NCBI GenBank assembly: GCA_902729315.2
Contig: LR746264.1
Location: 9,765,878-9,829,877, forward strand
Origin: Spirodela intermedia
Lineage: Eukaryota > Streptophyta > Magnoliopsida > Alismatales > Araceae
Length of the DNA stretch: 64,000 bases
Reading direction: 5' to 3'
Both the position numbers and the translations under genes were made by a program. Position 1 is the stretch's first letter. Each line of letters opens with the position of its first letter. The notes below the pieces were generated by a model, which saw only the letters and a program-made list of their open reading frames with translations, was not told the origin of the DNA and ran no database searches. Below, one piece after another: positions 51,241 to 62,988 of the stretch.

Positions 51241-51811
51241 GCTCAAAACTGATGGGCCAACCATTCTAGAAAACTGAAACATGAATTACAAAGATACCTC
51301 CGCCCATATTATAAATATAATATAATAATTTATTTACTATGATTATTACTGATGGGAGGGTTTGGCTCATATCGACCAAGTCCGCGTATTGGAAATGGGT
51401 GGTTTCGGCGAAGGTCGCTATGGCTTATCGTCTAAGTTTCCTCCAAACGTGTCGAATGAATTCTTTTTCAAAGCCTGCAACCGAAGAAGAAATAAACAAA
51501 TTGAACTATCTTGACTTCACTTTATTGACGGGCCATCCATTCTATGCAGAGATGATATGATTCGAAAAGGGCATGAACTATCACATTTGTAGTATTAATA
51601 TCCATTTATCTACGTATATTTGAATGATGTATTTTTTCAAAAATGGTGAAGGTACGTGGGGGTGGAATGGGCTTCCACGTCAAACTTTTTTATTGAAGTA
51701 GAACCCTAGTTCCTTGCACCCATGAGCATGCAAGAAGGACAGCATCGTGAAAAGGCGCGCGTTTCACACCCAAAGATCACCCGAAGCCGGGATGCCGTGA
51801 ATAAATCGAGC

Positions 51812-51852
<41 letters not shown>

Positions 51853-52596
51853 TACCTAGAACACGCTGAGATTATTAGACAAAGGTTGCAAGCATTGTCG
51901 TCCTTCAAGACCCCGTTCTTCTTGCATTCTCATGGTGGAAAGGGACGGTCAGCGTTTACAGAGAGAGGTATAGACGAAGAGCGGCCGGTGTGGAGTCCCC
52001 ATCATCGGAGTGGTGTGATCGTCTGACCGAGTCGGCTAGGTTTTCGGAGGCTGCCGCGAATAAATGATGGATATCGTTGCACTCCACCATCTCCCCGCCA
52101 GTTGGAACGAACAGCGGCCAGCTTCGGAGAGCGCGAGATAAGATCTAGGCGACCTCTGATCATGATTAGGGGATGGTCTTTCTTCTTTTATTGGCCGTTT
52201 TTTTCCTTTGATTCAGTCGTCGTGGAATCCCGTGATTAGGGCGGAGAAAAAGAAACATCTTTAGTTCAAGAGGGCAGACTTAGTCAACCCGTCATCGACC
52301 ATGCCAAGTCAACGGTCAACAGATAAAGATACAACCTCAACGTCAGATCTTTCCCTGAATAGACGCCCACTTGGCGACCAGCTTCTATCGAAATTTTTCT
52401 TCTTTCTGCAGACGTCGAGTGATCCGTAGAAAGAAAGATGCGTATGTCGGTAGAGAGTGTTCAAGGTTGACCGGCGATGCGATACGTCATTCCTATTTAC
52501 GGATCACTCGACTTCATTCACATCGTCATTGAACGAACTAGAAAGGTGGAAAACTTACGGATCCAGACTGATGCCCGATCAGCGGCCACTGCTCCA
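51241..52596 (+). repeat. 1.36-kb inverted repeat, left arm
   Basis: Reverse complement of 62206-63561 with very high identity, including a 70-codon stretch without a coding difference and a (GA)n tract at 51815-51850. It contains an internal 15-bp inverted repeat (GTCGAGTGATCCGTA at 52414-52428 and its complement at 52498-52512). It bears no recognised gene. Confidence 0.9.
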
Positions 52597-52598
52597 GT

Positions 52599-52985
52599 AA
52601 GCATCTCTGCATAGAATGGATGGCCCGTCAATAAAGTGAAGTCAAGATAGTTCAATTTGTTTATTTCTTCTTCGGTTGCAGGCTTTGAAAAAGAATTCAT
52701 TCGACACGTTTGGAGGAAACTTAGACGATAAGCCGTAGCGACCTTCGCCGAAACCACCCATTTCCAATACGCGGAGTTGGTCGATATGCGCCAAGCCCTC
52801 CCATCAGTAATAATCGTAGTAAATAAATTATTAAATTATATTTATAATATGGGCGGAGGTATCTTTGTAATTCATGTTTCAGTTTTCTAGAAGGGTTGGC
52901 CCATCAGTTTTGAGCGAGAGGGTTCTAGGAAGCTGCGGGTATCGTTTTCCCACAGTAGTCATTTCCCAAGGATTTCCATGCCCTG
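52599..52985 (-). repeat. Inverted copy of the shared repeat at the DC1 3' flank
   Basis: Reverse complement of about 58,440-58,830 and 60,945-61,330, and of 51,241-51,560 immediately to its left. It joins directly to the 3' flank of the long DC1 gene, so DC1 flank has become part of the repeat. Confidence 0.85.
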
Positions 52986-53096
52986 GCAATAAGGAAAAAT
53001 AATAGAAAAATAATAATAAATAATATGCCACTGTAAACGCTGAACATTCTTCGTAACCACGCCAATGCGAGAAGAGACTTTTGGCGATGGTAGAGA

Positions 53097-54416
53097 TCAG
53101 GTAGAGAGCAGGCCAGCAATTACACTCACTGCGAAAGTCACTGGATCCCCGAGTACGGCGGCGAGGACGACCGGAACTGCTATCTTAAACGCCTTCTTAA
53201 TCTTCGCTAGATTCCCCTCGGAACGGCCCTTCTTTTCCGTGAAGACAACCTCGGGCATCGCCATTCTCTTATTCTCCAGAAAGTTATCCTGGAGCATATC
53301 CTTCATGCAGGATATATGAACGGCGACGGTCTTACAGCTGGAGACGTAGCACCACGAACCCTTCCCACTCTTCCGATTCATCCAGCCGCACTTGCAGCAA
53401 TTGAAGGGTATCTTCTTCTTGAGCTCCAGTTTCAGGCCCTCGTAGGAAAGGAATCGGGGGAGGTTCGCGCAGGTGGGGTGCAGGTCATTGCCGCAGCCAT
53501 AGCAGTGGTAGAAGAAGCCCTTCGCAAGTTTCCCGCAGGCGTCGCAGTACTGCTTACCGGGTATCCGGCCAGATTGCACCCATTGGAATCTACACTCTTT
53601 GAAGAAGTCGTGCACGAGAACCGGTTGGGGATCGGCGCAGTGGCGATGAAGGCGGAAGGTGCAGGGCTCTTCGCACGAGTAACAGGGGTGGAACCCTAGT
53701 TCCTTGCAGCCGTTACACCGGAAAGGAGCTTTACTAGCCTTATACTTGAGCTCCTTTCGGTCAATATCACAGATCGCTAGCTTCCCCCCGGAACGGCTCT
53801 TCTTTTCCCTGACGACGAGATCCTGCGTTGGCTTCACGTCGTTCCACCAGTCTTTCCTGCGCTGATCCTTCATGCAGGATATATGAAGGGCGACGGTTTT
53901 TTTGTTGCTGGTGGCGACGTAGCCCCACGAAAGCGTCCCCTCCCTCTCTCTCTTCTGCAAGCCGCACCTTTTGCATTTACAGGGTATCTCCTTCTTGAGC
54001 TCCATTTGCAGTTCCCCATAGACGAGGAATTCGGGTAGGTTCGCACAGGAGGGGTGAAGGTCCTTGCAGCGGGACTTGGAGTGGTAGAAGAATCTTCCCT
54101 TCGCATCTTCCCCGCAGGCGTCGCAGAAGTGTTTGCGCAGTTTGCCGTCGCGTGTAATCTCAGAATCCACCCATTCGAAACTACATCCTTCGATGAACCG
54201 ATGGGTAAGACTGCGGTCAGGTTTGAAGCAGTGGGTATGAAGGTGGAAGTCACAGGACTCTACTACGCACGTATAGCACGAGTCGAACCCTAAATCCTCG
54301 CAGCCGTCACACTTGAATGGGGCTTTCCTTTTCTCGAACTTGAGCGGGTGCTTTTTATGTAAGAAATGGCGAGTATTGCATTCCACTGACCCAGTTGCGC
54401 GGCTCATTTCCATCAC
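53097..54416 (-). CDS. DC1-domain (Cys/His-rich C1-like) protein, full-length
   Basis: Intronless, 439 residues. It consists of two tandem halves of similar layout, each with three zinc-binding modules. The first half has CDGCEDLGFDSCYTC, FCDACGEDAKGRFFYH and CKRCGLQKRERE..ISCMKD. The second starts at AICDIDRKELKYK and has CNGCKELGFHPCYSC, YCDACGKLAKGFFYHC and CCKCGWMNRKSGKGSWC. A hydrophobic C-terminal segment near AVPVVLAAVLGDPVTF may be membrane-associated. DC1 proteins are a large plant family; some are induced by pathogens or abscisic acid. The start MMEMSRATG gives three possible ATGs. It is the likely parent of the short paralogue at 43252-43947, which is nearly identical to its second half. 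Confidence 0.9.
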   Translation of the reverse strand: MMEMSRATGSVECNTRHFLHKKHPLKFEKRKAPFKCDGCEDLGFDSCYTCVVESCDFHLHTHCFKPDRSLTHRFIEGCSFEWVDSEITRDGKLRKHFCDACGEDAKGRFFYHSKSRCKDLHPSCANLPEFLVYGELQMELKKEIPCKCKRCGLQKREREGTLSWGYVATSNKKTVALHISCMKDQRRKDWWNDVKPTQDLVVREKKSRSGGKLAICDIDRKELKYKASKAPFRCNGCKELGFHPCYSCEEPCTFRLHRHCADPQPVLVHDFFKECRFQWVQSGRIPGKQYCDACGKLAKGFFYHCYGCGNDLHPTCANLPRFLSYEGLKLELKKKIPFNCCKCGWMNRKSGKGSWCYVSSCKTVAVHISCMKDMLQDNFLENKRMAMPEVVFTEKKGRSEGNLAKIKKAFKIAVPVVLAAVLGDPVTFAVSVIAGLLST

Positions 54417-55041
54417 TGTTGATCAAGATGTCGATGGTTGATCAAGTCATGCACCGGGCTGACCTGGTTGATTGGGTGGATTGGCGAGAATGGGAACTCG
54501 TCAGGTAAAGGGGCGGTAGGGCGGCGGCAGTTGCAGAACGGGCAGAGGGCGGAAGTAGTGATGGGCCGCGATGATGGTGGCGGCGGAATGTGGGGGACGC
54601 TAGCGGGCACTGGACGCGGGCGGGTGATCGAAACGGCGGGAGGTGACGGGAGCGGCGGGCGGCGGGCGATGGGCAGTGGGGATGAAGCCCGATCCTCTCC
54701 TACTTCTGTGTTATATAGCCACGATTACGAGGGAGGGGGTTACGTTCCCCATATTACAAATATAATATATAATTTAAATATATGATAATAATTTATTTAT
54801 ATGATTATTATTGGTGGGAGGCTTGGCGCATGTCGACATCAATTAGGCGTATTGGATAAGACTTGTGACCTAAGCTTACTCTCAACACGCAAATGATTTT
54901 TTTTTCAAAGCTTGCAGCCGAAGAAAAAATAAAAAAATAAAAAAATCTTGACTTCACTTTATTGACGGGCCATCCATTCTATGCAAAGATGATATGATAT
55001 GATATGAAAATGATATGAATTATCATATATGTAGTATTAAT
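54417..55041. other. DC1 5' flank and diverged repeat copy
   Basis: GC-rich up to about 54,700, probably the DC1 promoter and 5' UTR. From about 54,800 a diverged copy of the shared repeat (as at 51,346-51,600) begins; it is interrupted at 55042 by the LTR element. Confidence 0.6.
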
Positions 55042-55490
55042 TATTAGAATTAATTTTAATGTGGATAATAATATATATGAATTGTATATTATAAGGTTAT
55101 CATTGAATTAATCCTACTTAAAGTGATTTATTAGAGTTTAAGTATTTGAGATTACGACTTATCTCATAAGTATAGACATAATATAAATATCTGTGGAGAC
55201 TAGGTCTTATTCTAATTTTATGATGGACTAAATTAAAAAAAGACACTAAGAGGCTAACCACCTTTTGTCCATAAATGAGGAGTTATGGTCCTTGGGTCAC
55301 ACATGGTGAGTCACTCTTAAAGCATTCCATCTCTTTAGAACAAGTCAGTAGAGTAGAAGACTCTTCTATGCTAATCCAAAAGGTCATCGTTGTATTTGTG
55401 CCTTTATACATTCAAGTATGATTTTAATTTATTCTCATTATATTTTGTCATTCTCCATCTATCTCAACACGAGATACTTTAGATTCAATA
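55042..55490 (+). repeat. 5' LTR of the copia remnant
   Basis: Starts TATTAG where the 3' LTR has TGTTGG and ends just before the primer-binding site. About 449 bases against about 319 for the 3' LTR. Confidence 0.8.
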
Positions 55491-56106
55491 AGTGGTATCA
55501 AAGCCAAATATTTACTGATTCTTCTTCTTTCCCTGTAGAAGCGGTGGTTTCTGCATACCAAAGAGTTTAGAGTGGCTAAATGTCTATTGAGTATATAGAG
55601 ACGAACTCCATGATAGTAGATCTACTTACTAAAGGATTGCCACCAAAAGTCTTTCATGAACATGTTGCTCATATGGATATAATATCTTATGAGGATATAT
55701 AATTTCAGTGAGAGTTTGTATTTTGATGTTCATATAGTTATATACATATATTTGTTTATTTCATTTATGAATAAAATTTATAATTATTCTCACTCTAAAT
55801 GTGGTTATTTATTTAGAACAAAGAGGACTAAGTTAGAAATATACATGTATGAGTCACATTTCATGTAATTTTCATGCTACACATTCATACTTGATCTATG
55901 GCATTCATTATATTGATATATGTGATTATTGTTGGGTTTTGTCATGTGAAAAATATGAACAAGAATTTTGTAGTTTTATATTAATATAATGATGAATGAG
56001 ATTGTTAGAGATATCTTTGACAATGATTGTAAAAGAAAAATTTGAGCTCATAAAGTCATTATGTATAATATGAAACTATCATATATATTTTGTCCAAGTG
56101 AGTGAT

Positions 56107-56425
56107 TGTTGGAATTAAATTAAATGTGAACAATGATATATATGAATTATATATTATAGGGCTATCATTGAATTAATCCTACTTAAAGTGATTCATTGAA
56201 GTTTAAGTATTTAAGATTGCGACCTCTCTCCTAAGTATTAAATATAAATATAAATATGTGTAGACACTATCTCTCTAGAGCAAGTCATTAGACGACTCCC
56301 TTGTACTGATCCAAAAAGTTATCCTCATACTTGTGCCTTTATAGATTCATGTATGATTTTAATTCATTGTCATTATGTTTTGTCATTCTCCATCTATTTC
56401 AATATAAGATCCTTCAGATTAAACA
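56107..56425 (+). repeat. 3' LTR of the copia remnant
   Basis: Begins TGTTGGAATT and ends AAACA, then TTAAC and the resumption of the shared repeat. Confidence 0.8.
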
Positions 56426-56622
56426 TTAACATCCATTTGTCTACGTATATCTGAATGATGTATTTTTTCAAAATAGTGAAAGTAAGTGGGGATGAAATGG
56501 GATTTCATGTCAAACTTTTCTTTTAAAGTAGAACCCTAGTTCCTTGCCGCCATGAGAATGCAAGAAGGACAGCATCGTGAAAAGGCGCGCGTTTCACACC
56601 CAAAGATCAGTCGAAGCCGGAT

Positions 56623-59125
56623 GAGCTGCGGAGAGCGCGCGATAAGATCTGGGTGACCTATGATGCAGTTAGAGGGAAGATCTTTCTTTTTTTTATCAAG
56701 CCTTGTTTTATTTTGATTCAGTCGTCATCAACGGTTTTATTTAATGAGGATATTAGTCAACGGTCAATAGACGAAGATACACCCTCAACGTAAGATCTCT
56801 CCCTAAATAGACTCCCACTTTGTTGCCTAGTTAATTTCTAAATTTTCCTTCTTTCTAGATTTAACATCTGTTCATTTAATATATTGTCTATGTGAAAGTT
56901 GTTATACTCCGCCTAAAGAAATTCAACGGGGCTGGGAAACTTGGTCACGAAGTTCTAGCGTGCTTCGCGGAAATTTCTCGCTTAAATTTAGGTGCGAGAG
57001 TCAACTTTATTGTGTAGGAAGAAAATGGGCGACCCATATAGAATATCTTTCAGTGACCTATAGAACCTCTTCTCTCTTTGAGAAAACAATTCAGAAGAAC
57101 CGCGTTACGCAGTTTCTACTACGCTGCTCCTAACGGTAATCTCTCTCTCTCTCTCTCTCTCTTCCTCTCTCTCCACACCAACCTTTCTTTGTAATATTTC
57201 TATATGTGCCCATCTGAGAGAAAGAAATGTGGAAGAGGGTCTTAGGGAGATATAACTGCTGACGTAGGACATCATTTTTATAAAAAAAAAAATAATTTTA
57301 TTTTTACCAAGGAGGTCTAAAACGTAAGATCGTGGATAACGAATGTTTGGAGGCCCAAAATAATGATAACTCAAGTAGAATAGCATCTAGAAAAGTGAAA
57401 AATGTACTAAAAAGATGATTAGGCCCAGAAAAGGGCATGAATGATGAGTAAGAGCCATAGTTTCTAGTAACTATCGTATTTCTAATGTATTTTGAGTTTA
57501 TTTCTAATGCATTCCAATTGATTTTTGCACTATTTAAAGGTCACAATATTGTAGCCCTAAGATCACATTAAAATCACTATATTTTATTCCTTGTGTATTC
57601 AAAGATCATTCAAATCAACTCTTGTAAATTTAAGGTCGTATTTTGTATCATTGTGGAGTCTAAGGGTTGTCTAAGACATCATTTTGGAGTCAAGGCCCTA
57701 TGTTGCTATATAATCTTGATGTATCCATGAAGCTCACTCCCACCAGAAGCTAATGAAAAAATATCTACAGTTTTTAGACTTCTTGCATCTTAGTGAATGC
57801 ATTAAAAAAAATCACATTTTGATTATTGATATTTATTTATCTACATATATTTGAACGATGTAGTTTTTTATTATTAATTTCTCTCATCCTGAATGATGGA
57901 AGAAATTTTATATTTAAAATTCTTGCTAGATGCCTCATTAGTCCAGACCTAAAGCTCTTTCTTGCTACTTTCCTCGAGCAAACTCTGTGAGAAATCACAG
58001 GAATAGTTGGGTTTTTCGGGGATTGGACCTCAGGTTCATGTCAGAAGAGCAGGTGGTCAATGGCGAGGAGATCGGTAAGCTGGTCAATGGCGTCGCCATC
58101 TCCCACAATCCCCTAAGAAGGCCTATGTATGTAACAATATCAGCTCTCTCTCTCTCTCTCTCTCTTCTGATTTTTCTGTGGAGGACTAGTTGTATGCCTC
58201 AGTCTGTACAGGAAAAACTGAGCAATGAATTTACAGCAGTGATTCGATACGTCATTAAAAACTATGAAATCGGAGGGAACCCTTCAATCCGGCAATCATC
58301 CCCGGTGCTTAAAACTATTAAAAACTACTAAAAACTATTAAAAACTATTAAAAAAGAAGGGAAGAAGGCCGGAACAATGGATTCATTGTCCGGGTAACAT
58401 TTTTTTATTTTTCTATTATTTTTCCTTATTGCCAGGGCATGGAAATCCTTGGGAAATGACTACTGTGGGAAAACGATACCCGCAGCTTCCTAGAACCCTC
58501 TCGCTCAAAACTGATGGGCCAACCCTTCTAGAAAACTGAAACATGAATTACAAAGATACCTCCGCCCATATTATAAATATAATTTAATAATTTATTTACT
58601 ACGATTATTACTGATGGGAGGGTTTGGCGCATATCGACCAACTCCGCGTATTGGAAATGGGTGGTTTCGGCGAAGGTCGCTACGGCTTATCGTCTAAGTT
58701 TCCTCCAAACGTGTCGAATGAATTCTTTTTCAAAGCCTGCAACCGAAGAAGAAATAAACAAATTGAACTATCTTGACTTCACTTTATTGACGGGCCATCC
58801 ATTCTATGCAGAGATGATATGATTCGAAAAGGGCATGAACTATCACATTTGTAGTATCAATATCCATTTATCTACGTATATTTGAATGATGTATTTTTTC
58901 AAAAATGGTGAAGGTACGTGGGGGTGGAATGGGCTTCCACGTCAAACTTTTCTTTTGAAGTAGAACCCTAGTTCCTTGCACCCATAAGCATGCAAGAAGG
59001 ACAGCATCGTGAAGAGGCGCGCGTTTCACACCCAAAGATCACCCGAAGCCGGGATGTCATGAATAAATGATGGATCGTTGGACACTCCATCTCCCCGTCA
59101 GGAAGAACGAAGAACGAACAGCGGC
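56623..59125 (+). repeat. 2,503-bp tandem duplication, unit 1
   Basis: Aligned stretch 56623-59038 recurs at 59126-61541 at a constant offset of 2,503 bases, with only a few substitutions visible near the right end. It contains (CT)n tracts, a partial copy of the shared repeat and the DC1 3' flank sequence, and no recognised gene. Confidence 0.95.
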
Positions 59126-61541
59126 GAGCTGCGGAGAGCGCGCGATAAGATCTGGGTGACCTATGATGCAGTTAGAGGGAAGATCTTTCTTTTTTTTATC
59201 AAGCCTTGTTTTATTTTGATTCAGTCGTCATCAACGGTTTTATTTAATGAGGATATTAGTCAACGGTCAATAGACGAAGATACACCCTCAACGTAAGATC
59301 TCTCCCTAAATAGACTCCCACTTTGTTGCCTAGTTAATTTCTAAATTTTCCTTCTTTCTAGATTTAACATCTGTTCATTTAATATATTGTCTATGTGAAA
59401 GTTGTTATACTCCGCCTAAAGAAATTCAACGGGGCTGGGAAACTTGGTCACGAAGTTCTAGCGTGCTTCGCGGAAATTTCTCGCTTAAATTTAGGTGCGA
59501 GAGTCAACTTTATTGTGTAGGAAGAAAATGGGCGACCCATATAGAATATCTTTCAGTGACCTATAGAACCTCTTCTCTCTTTGAGAAAACAATTCAGAAG
59601 AACCGCGTTACGCAGTTTCTACTACGCTGCTCCTAACGGTAATCTCTCTCTCTCTCTCTCTCTCTTCCTCTCTCTCCACACCAACCTTTCTTTGTAATAT
59701 TTCTATATGTGCCCATCTGAGAGAAAGAAATGTGGAAGAGGGTCTTAGGGAGATATAACTGCTGACGTAGGACATCATTTTTATAAAAAAAAAAATAATT
59801 TTATTTTTACCAAGGAGGTCTAAAACGTAAGATCGTGGATAACGAATGTTTGGAGGCCCAAAATAATGATAACTCAAGTAGAATAGCATCTAGAAAAGTG
59901 AAAAATGTACTAAAAAGATGATTAGGCCCAGAAAAGGGCATGAATGATGAGTAAGAGCCATAGTTTCTAGTAACTATCGTATTTCTAATGTATTTTGAGT
60001 TTATTTCTAATGCATTCCAATTGATTTTTGCACTATTTAAAGGTCACAATATTGTAGCCCTAAGATCACATTAAAATCACTATATTTTATTCCTTGTGTA
60101 TTCAAAGATCATTCAAATCAACTCTTGTAAATTTAAGGTCGTATTTTGTATCATTGTGGAGTCTAAGGGTTGTCTAAGACATCATTTTGGAGTCAAGGCC
60201 CTATGTTGCTATATAATCTTGATGTATCCATGAAGCTCACTCCCACCAGAAGCTAATGAAAAAATATCTACAGTTTTTAGACTTCTTGCATCTTAGTGAA
60301 TGCATTAAAAAAAATCACATTTTGATTATTGATATTTATTTATCTACATATATTTGAACGATGTAGTTTTTTATTATTAATTTCTCTCATCCTGAATGAT
60401 GGAAGAAATTTTATATTTAAAATTCTTGCTAGATGCCTCATTAGTCCAGACCTAAAGCTCTTTCTTGCTACTTTCCTCGAGCAAACTCTGTGAGAAATCA
60501 CAGGAATAGTTGGGTTTTTCGGGGATTGGACCTCAGGTTCATGTCAGAAGAGCAGGTGGTCAATGGCGAGGAGATCGGTAAGCTGGTCAATGGCGTCGCC
60601 ATCTCCCACAATCCCCTAAGAAGGCCTATGTATGTAACAATATCAGCTCTCTCTCTCTCTCTCTCTCTTCTGATTTTTCTGTGGAGGACTAGTTGTATGC
60701 CTCAGTCTGTACAGGAAAAACTGAGCAATGAATTTACAGCAGTGATTCGATACGTCATTAAAAACTATGAAATCGGAGGGAACCCTTCAATCCGGCAATC
60801 ATCCCCGGTGCTTAAAACTATTAAAAACTACTAAAAACTATTAAAAACTATTAAAAAAGAAGGGAAGAAGGCCGGAACAATGGATTCATTGTCCGGGTAA
60901 CATTTTTTTATTTTTCTATTATTTTTCCTTATTGCCAGGGCATGGAAATCCTTGGGAAATGACTACTGTGGGAAAACGATACCCGCAGCTTCCTAGAACC
61001 CTCTCGCTCAAAACTGATGGGCCAACCCTTCTAGAAAACTGAAACATGAATTACAAAGATACCTCCGCCCATATTATAAATATAATTTAATAATTTATTT
61101 ACTACGATTATTACTGATGGGAGGGTTTGGCGCATATCGACCAACTCCGCGTATTGGAAATGGGTGGTTTCGGCGAAGGTCGCTACGGCTTATCGTCTAA
61201 GTTTCCTCCAAACGTGTCGAATGAAATTTTTTTCAAAGCCTGCAACCGAAGAAGAAATAAACAAATTGAAATATCTTGACTTCACTTTATTGACGGGCCA
61301 TCCATTCTATGCAGAGATGATATGATTCGAAAAGGGCATGAACTATCACATTTGTAGTATTAATATCCATTTATCTACGTATATTTGAATGATGTATTTT
61401 TTCAAAAATGGTGAAGGTACGTGGGGGTGGAATGGGCTTCCACGTCAAACTTTTCTTTTGAAGTAGAACCCTAGTTCCTTGCACCCATGAGCATGCAAGA
61501 AGGACAGCATCGTGAAAAGGCGCGCGTTTCACACCCAAAGA
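59126..61541 (+). repeat. 2,503-bp tandem duplication, unit 2 (truncated right end)
   Basis: Second unit. It ends at CACCCAAAGA, where unit 1 continues TCACCCGAAGCC but unit 2 switches into the ~300-bp repeat at 61542. Confidence 0.95.
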
Positions 61542-61820
61542 ACCCCCTTCTGTCTGTCTGTCTTCTCTCTCTCTCTCTTCCCTTGGTGTTCAGACGGCAG
61601 GAAGACCCCCCTGATTAATAGGGTGAACCTCCGCGTCAAGAACTTTTCCGTGTCTCTCTCTCTCTGTCTGTCTGCACACGAACCCACACTGGGCTTTCAA
61701 TATGAACCCATTTGAGAGAAAGAAGAGTGAGAAAAAGGGTCGTAGGGAGATAGGGCTGCTGATGTAGGACATCACTTAAAAAAAAAGGGTTTTTTTTTCT
61801 AATTATTATTACCAAGGGGG
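61542..61820 (+). repeat. ~300-bp repeat, copy 2
   Basis: Direct copy of 50858-51161. It ends at ACCAAGGGGG and joins an inverted piece of the shared repeat (61821-62017, complement of about 51,600-51,790). Confidence 0.9.
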
Positions 61821-62038
61821 ATCCCGGCTTCGGGTGATCTTTGGGTGTGAAACGCGCGCCTCTTCACGATGCTGTCCTTCTTGCATGCTCATGGGTGCAA
61901 GGAACTAGGGTTCTACTTCAAAAGAAAAGTTTGATGTCGAAGCCCATTCCACCCCCACGTACCTTCACCATTTAAAAAAAAATACATCATTCAAATATAC
62001 GTAGATAAATGGATACGTTATTCAAGGTTGACCGGGGA

Positions 62039-62154
62039 TGTAGATCTCTAGGTTTTACTTCGACGTAAAGTTTATCCCTATAATACGTTATTTCTCTCTT
62101 ACTTACTCTGAGACGCGATGATGGGAGACGTTTTTTGATCTTGCACCATGGTCA
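62039..62154 (+). pseudogene. Captured fragment of histone H2B 3' flank
   Basis: Matches 41,227-41,327 and then 41,440-41,455 downstream of H2B in the same orientation: GTAGATCTCTAGGTTTTACT, then a TCTGAG..CGATGATGGGAGA block, then GATCTTGCACCATGG. The intervening ~110 bases are missing. Base changes are scattered, including several C-to-T. Confidence 0.88.
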
Positions 62155-62205
62155 CCGTTGACCGAATGGGAATGGTTGACCATTGCCCGGTGGAGATGAT
62201 TACTG

Positions 62206-62947
62206 GAGCAGTGGCCGCTGATCGGGCATCAGTCTGGACCCGTAAGTTTTCCACCTTTCTAGTTCATTCAATGACGATGTGAATGAAGTCGAGTGATCCG
62301 TAAATAGGAATGACGTATCGCATCGCCGGTCAACCTTGAACACTCTCTACCGACATACGCATCTTTCTTTCTACGGATCACTCGACGTCTGCAGAAAGAA
62401 GAAAAATTTCGATAGAAGCTGGTCGCCAAGTGGGCGTCTATTCAGGGAAAGATCTGACGTTGAGGTTGTATCTTTATCTGTTGACCGTTGACTTGGCTTG
62501 GTCGATGACGGGTTGACTAAGTCTGCCCTCTTGAACTAAAGATGTTTCTTTTTCTCCGCCCTAATCACGGGATTCCACGACGACTGAATCAAAGGAAAAA
62601 AACGGCCAATAAAAGAAGAAAGACCATCCCCTAATCATGATCAGAGGTCGCCTAGATCTTATCTCGCGCTCTCCGAAGCTGGCCGCTGTTCGTTCCAACT
62701 GGCGGGGAGATGGTGGAGTGCAACGATATCCATCATTTATTCGCGGCAGCCTCCGAAAACCTAGCCGACTCGGTCAGACGATCACACCACTCCGATGATG
62801 GGGACTCCACACCGGCCGCTCTTCGTCTATACCTCTCTCTGTAAACGCTGACCGTCCCTTTCCACCATGAGAATGCAAGAAGAACGGGGTCTTGAAGGAC
62901 GACAATGCTTGCAACCTTTGTCTAATAATCTCAGCGTGTTCTAGGTA

Positions 62948-62988
<41 letters not shown>

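Larger units (their letters stand above)
55042..56425 (+). mobile_element. Internally deleted Ty1/copia LTR retrotransposon
   Basis: The 5' LTR (~55042-55490) and 3' LTR (~56107-56425) share blocks such as ATCATTGAATTAATCCTACT and TTTGTCATTCTCCATCTAT; the 3' copy lacks an internal ~120-base stretch. Directly after the 5' LTR is TGGTATCAAAGCC, the primer-binding site type for initiator tRNA-Met. The internal part retains only the end of the RNase H region, with TNSMIVDLLTKGLPPKVFHE just before a stop near 55,700. AAGTGAGTGATTGTTGG before the 3' LTR resembles the copia polypurine tract junction. Flanks TTAAT and TTAAC look like a 5-bp target duplication, and the empty site (GTAGTATTAATATCCATTT) survives in sister repeats at 51,590 and 61,360. 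Gag, protease, integrase and most of reverse transcriptase are absent, so it cannot move by itself. Confidence 0.9.

Noticed and set aside
51814-52026. 70-residue frame conserved in the inverted copy at 62774-62986
   Set aside because: Identity reflects recent duplication of DNA, not selection. It starts in a (GA)n tract and has no recognisable domain.
54438-54785. 115-residue plus-strand frame upstream of the DC1 gene
   Set aside because: Gly/Arg-rich low-complexity translation of the GC-rich DC1 5' flank, with no domain or start context support.
57987-60834. Duplicate 114-residue frames in the tandem repeat
   Set aside because: Includes a (CT)n-derived Ser/Leu run; the diverged relative at 41,870-42,136 does not keep it as a conserved protein, so it is repeat sequence.
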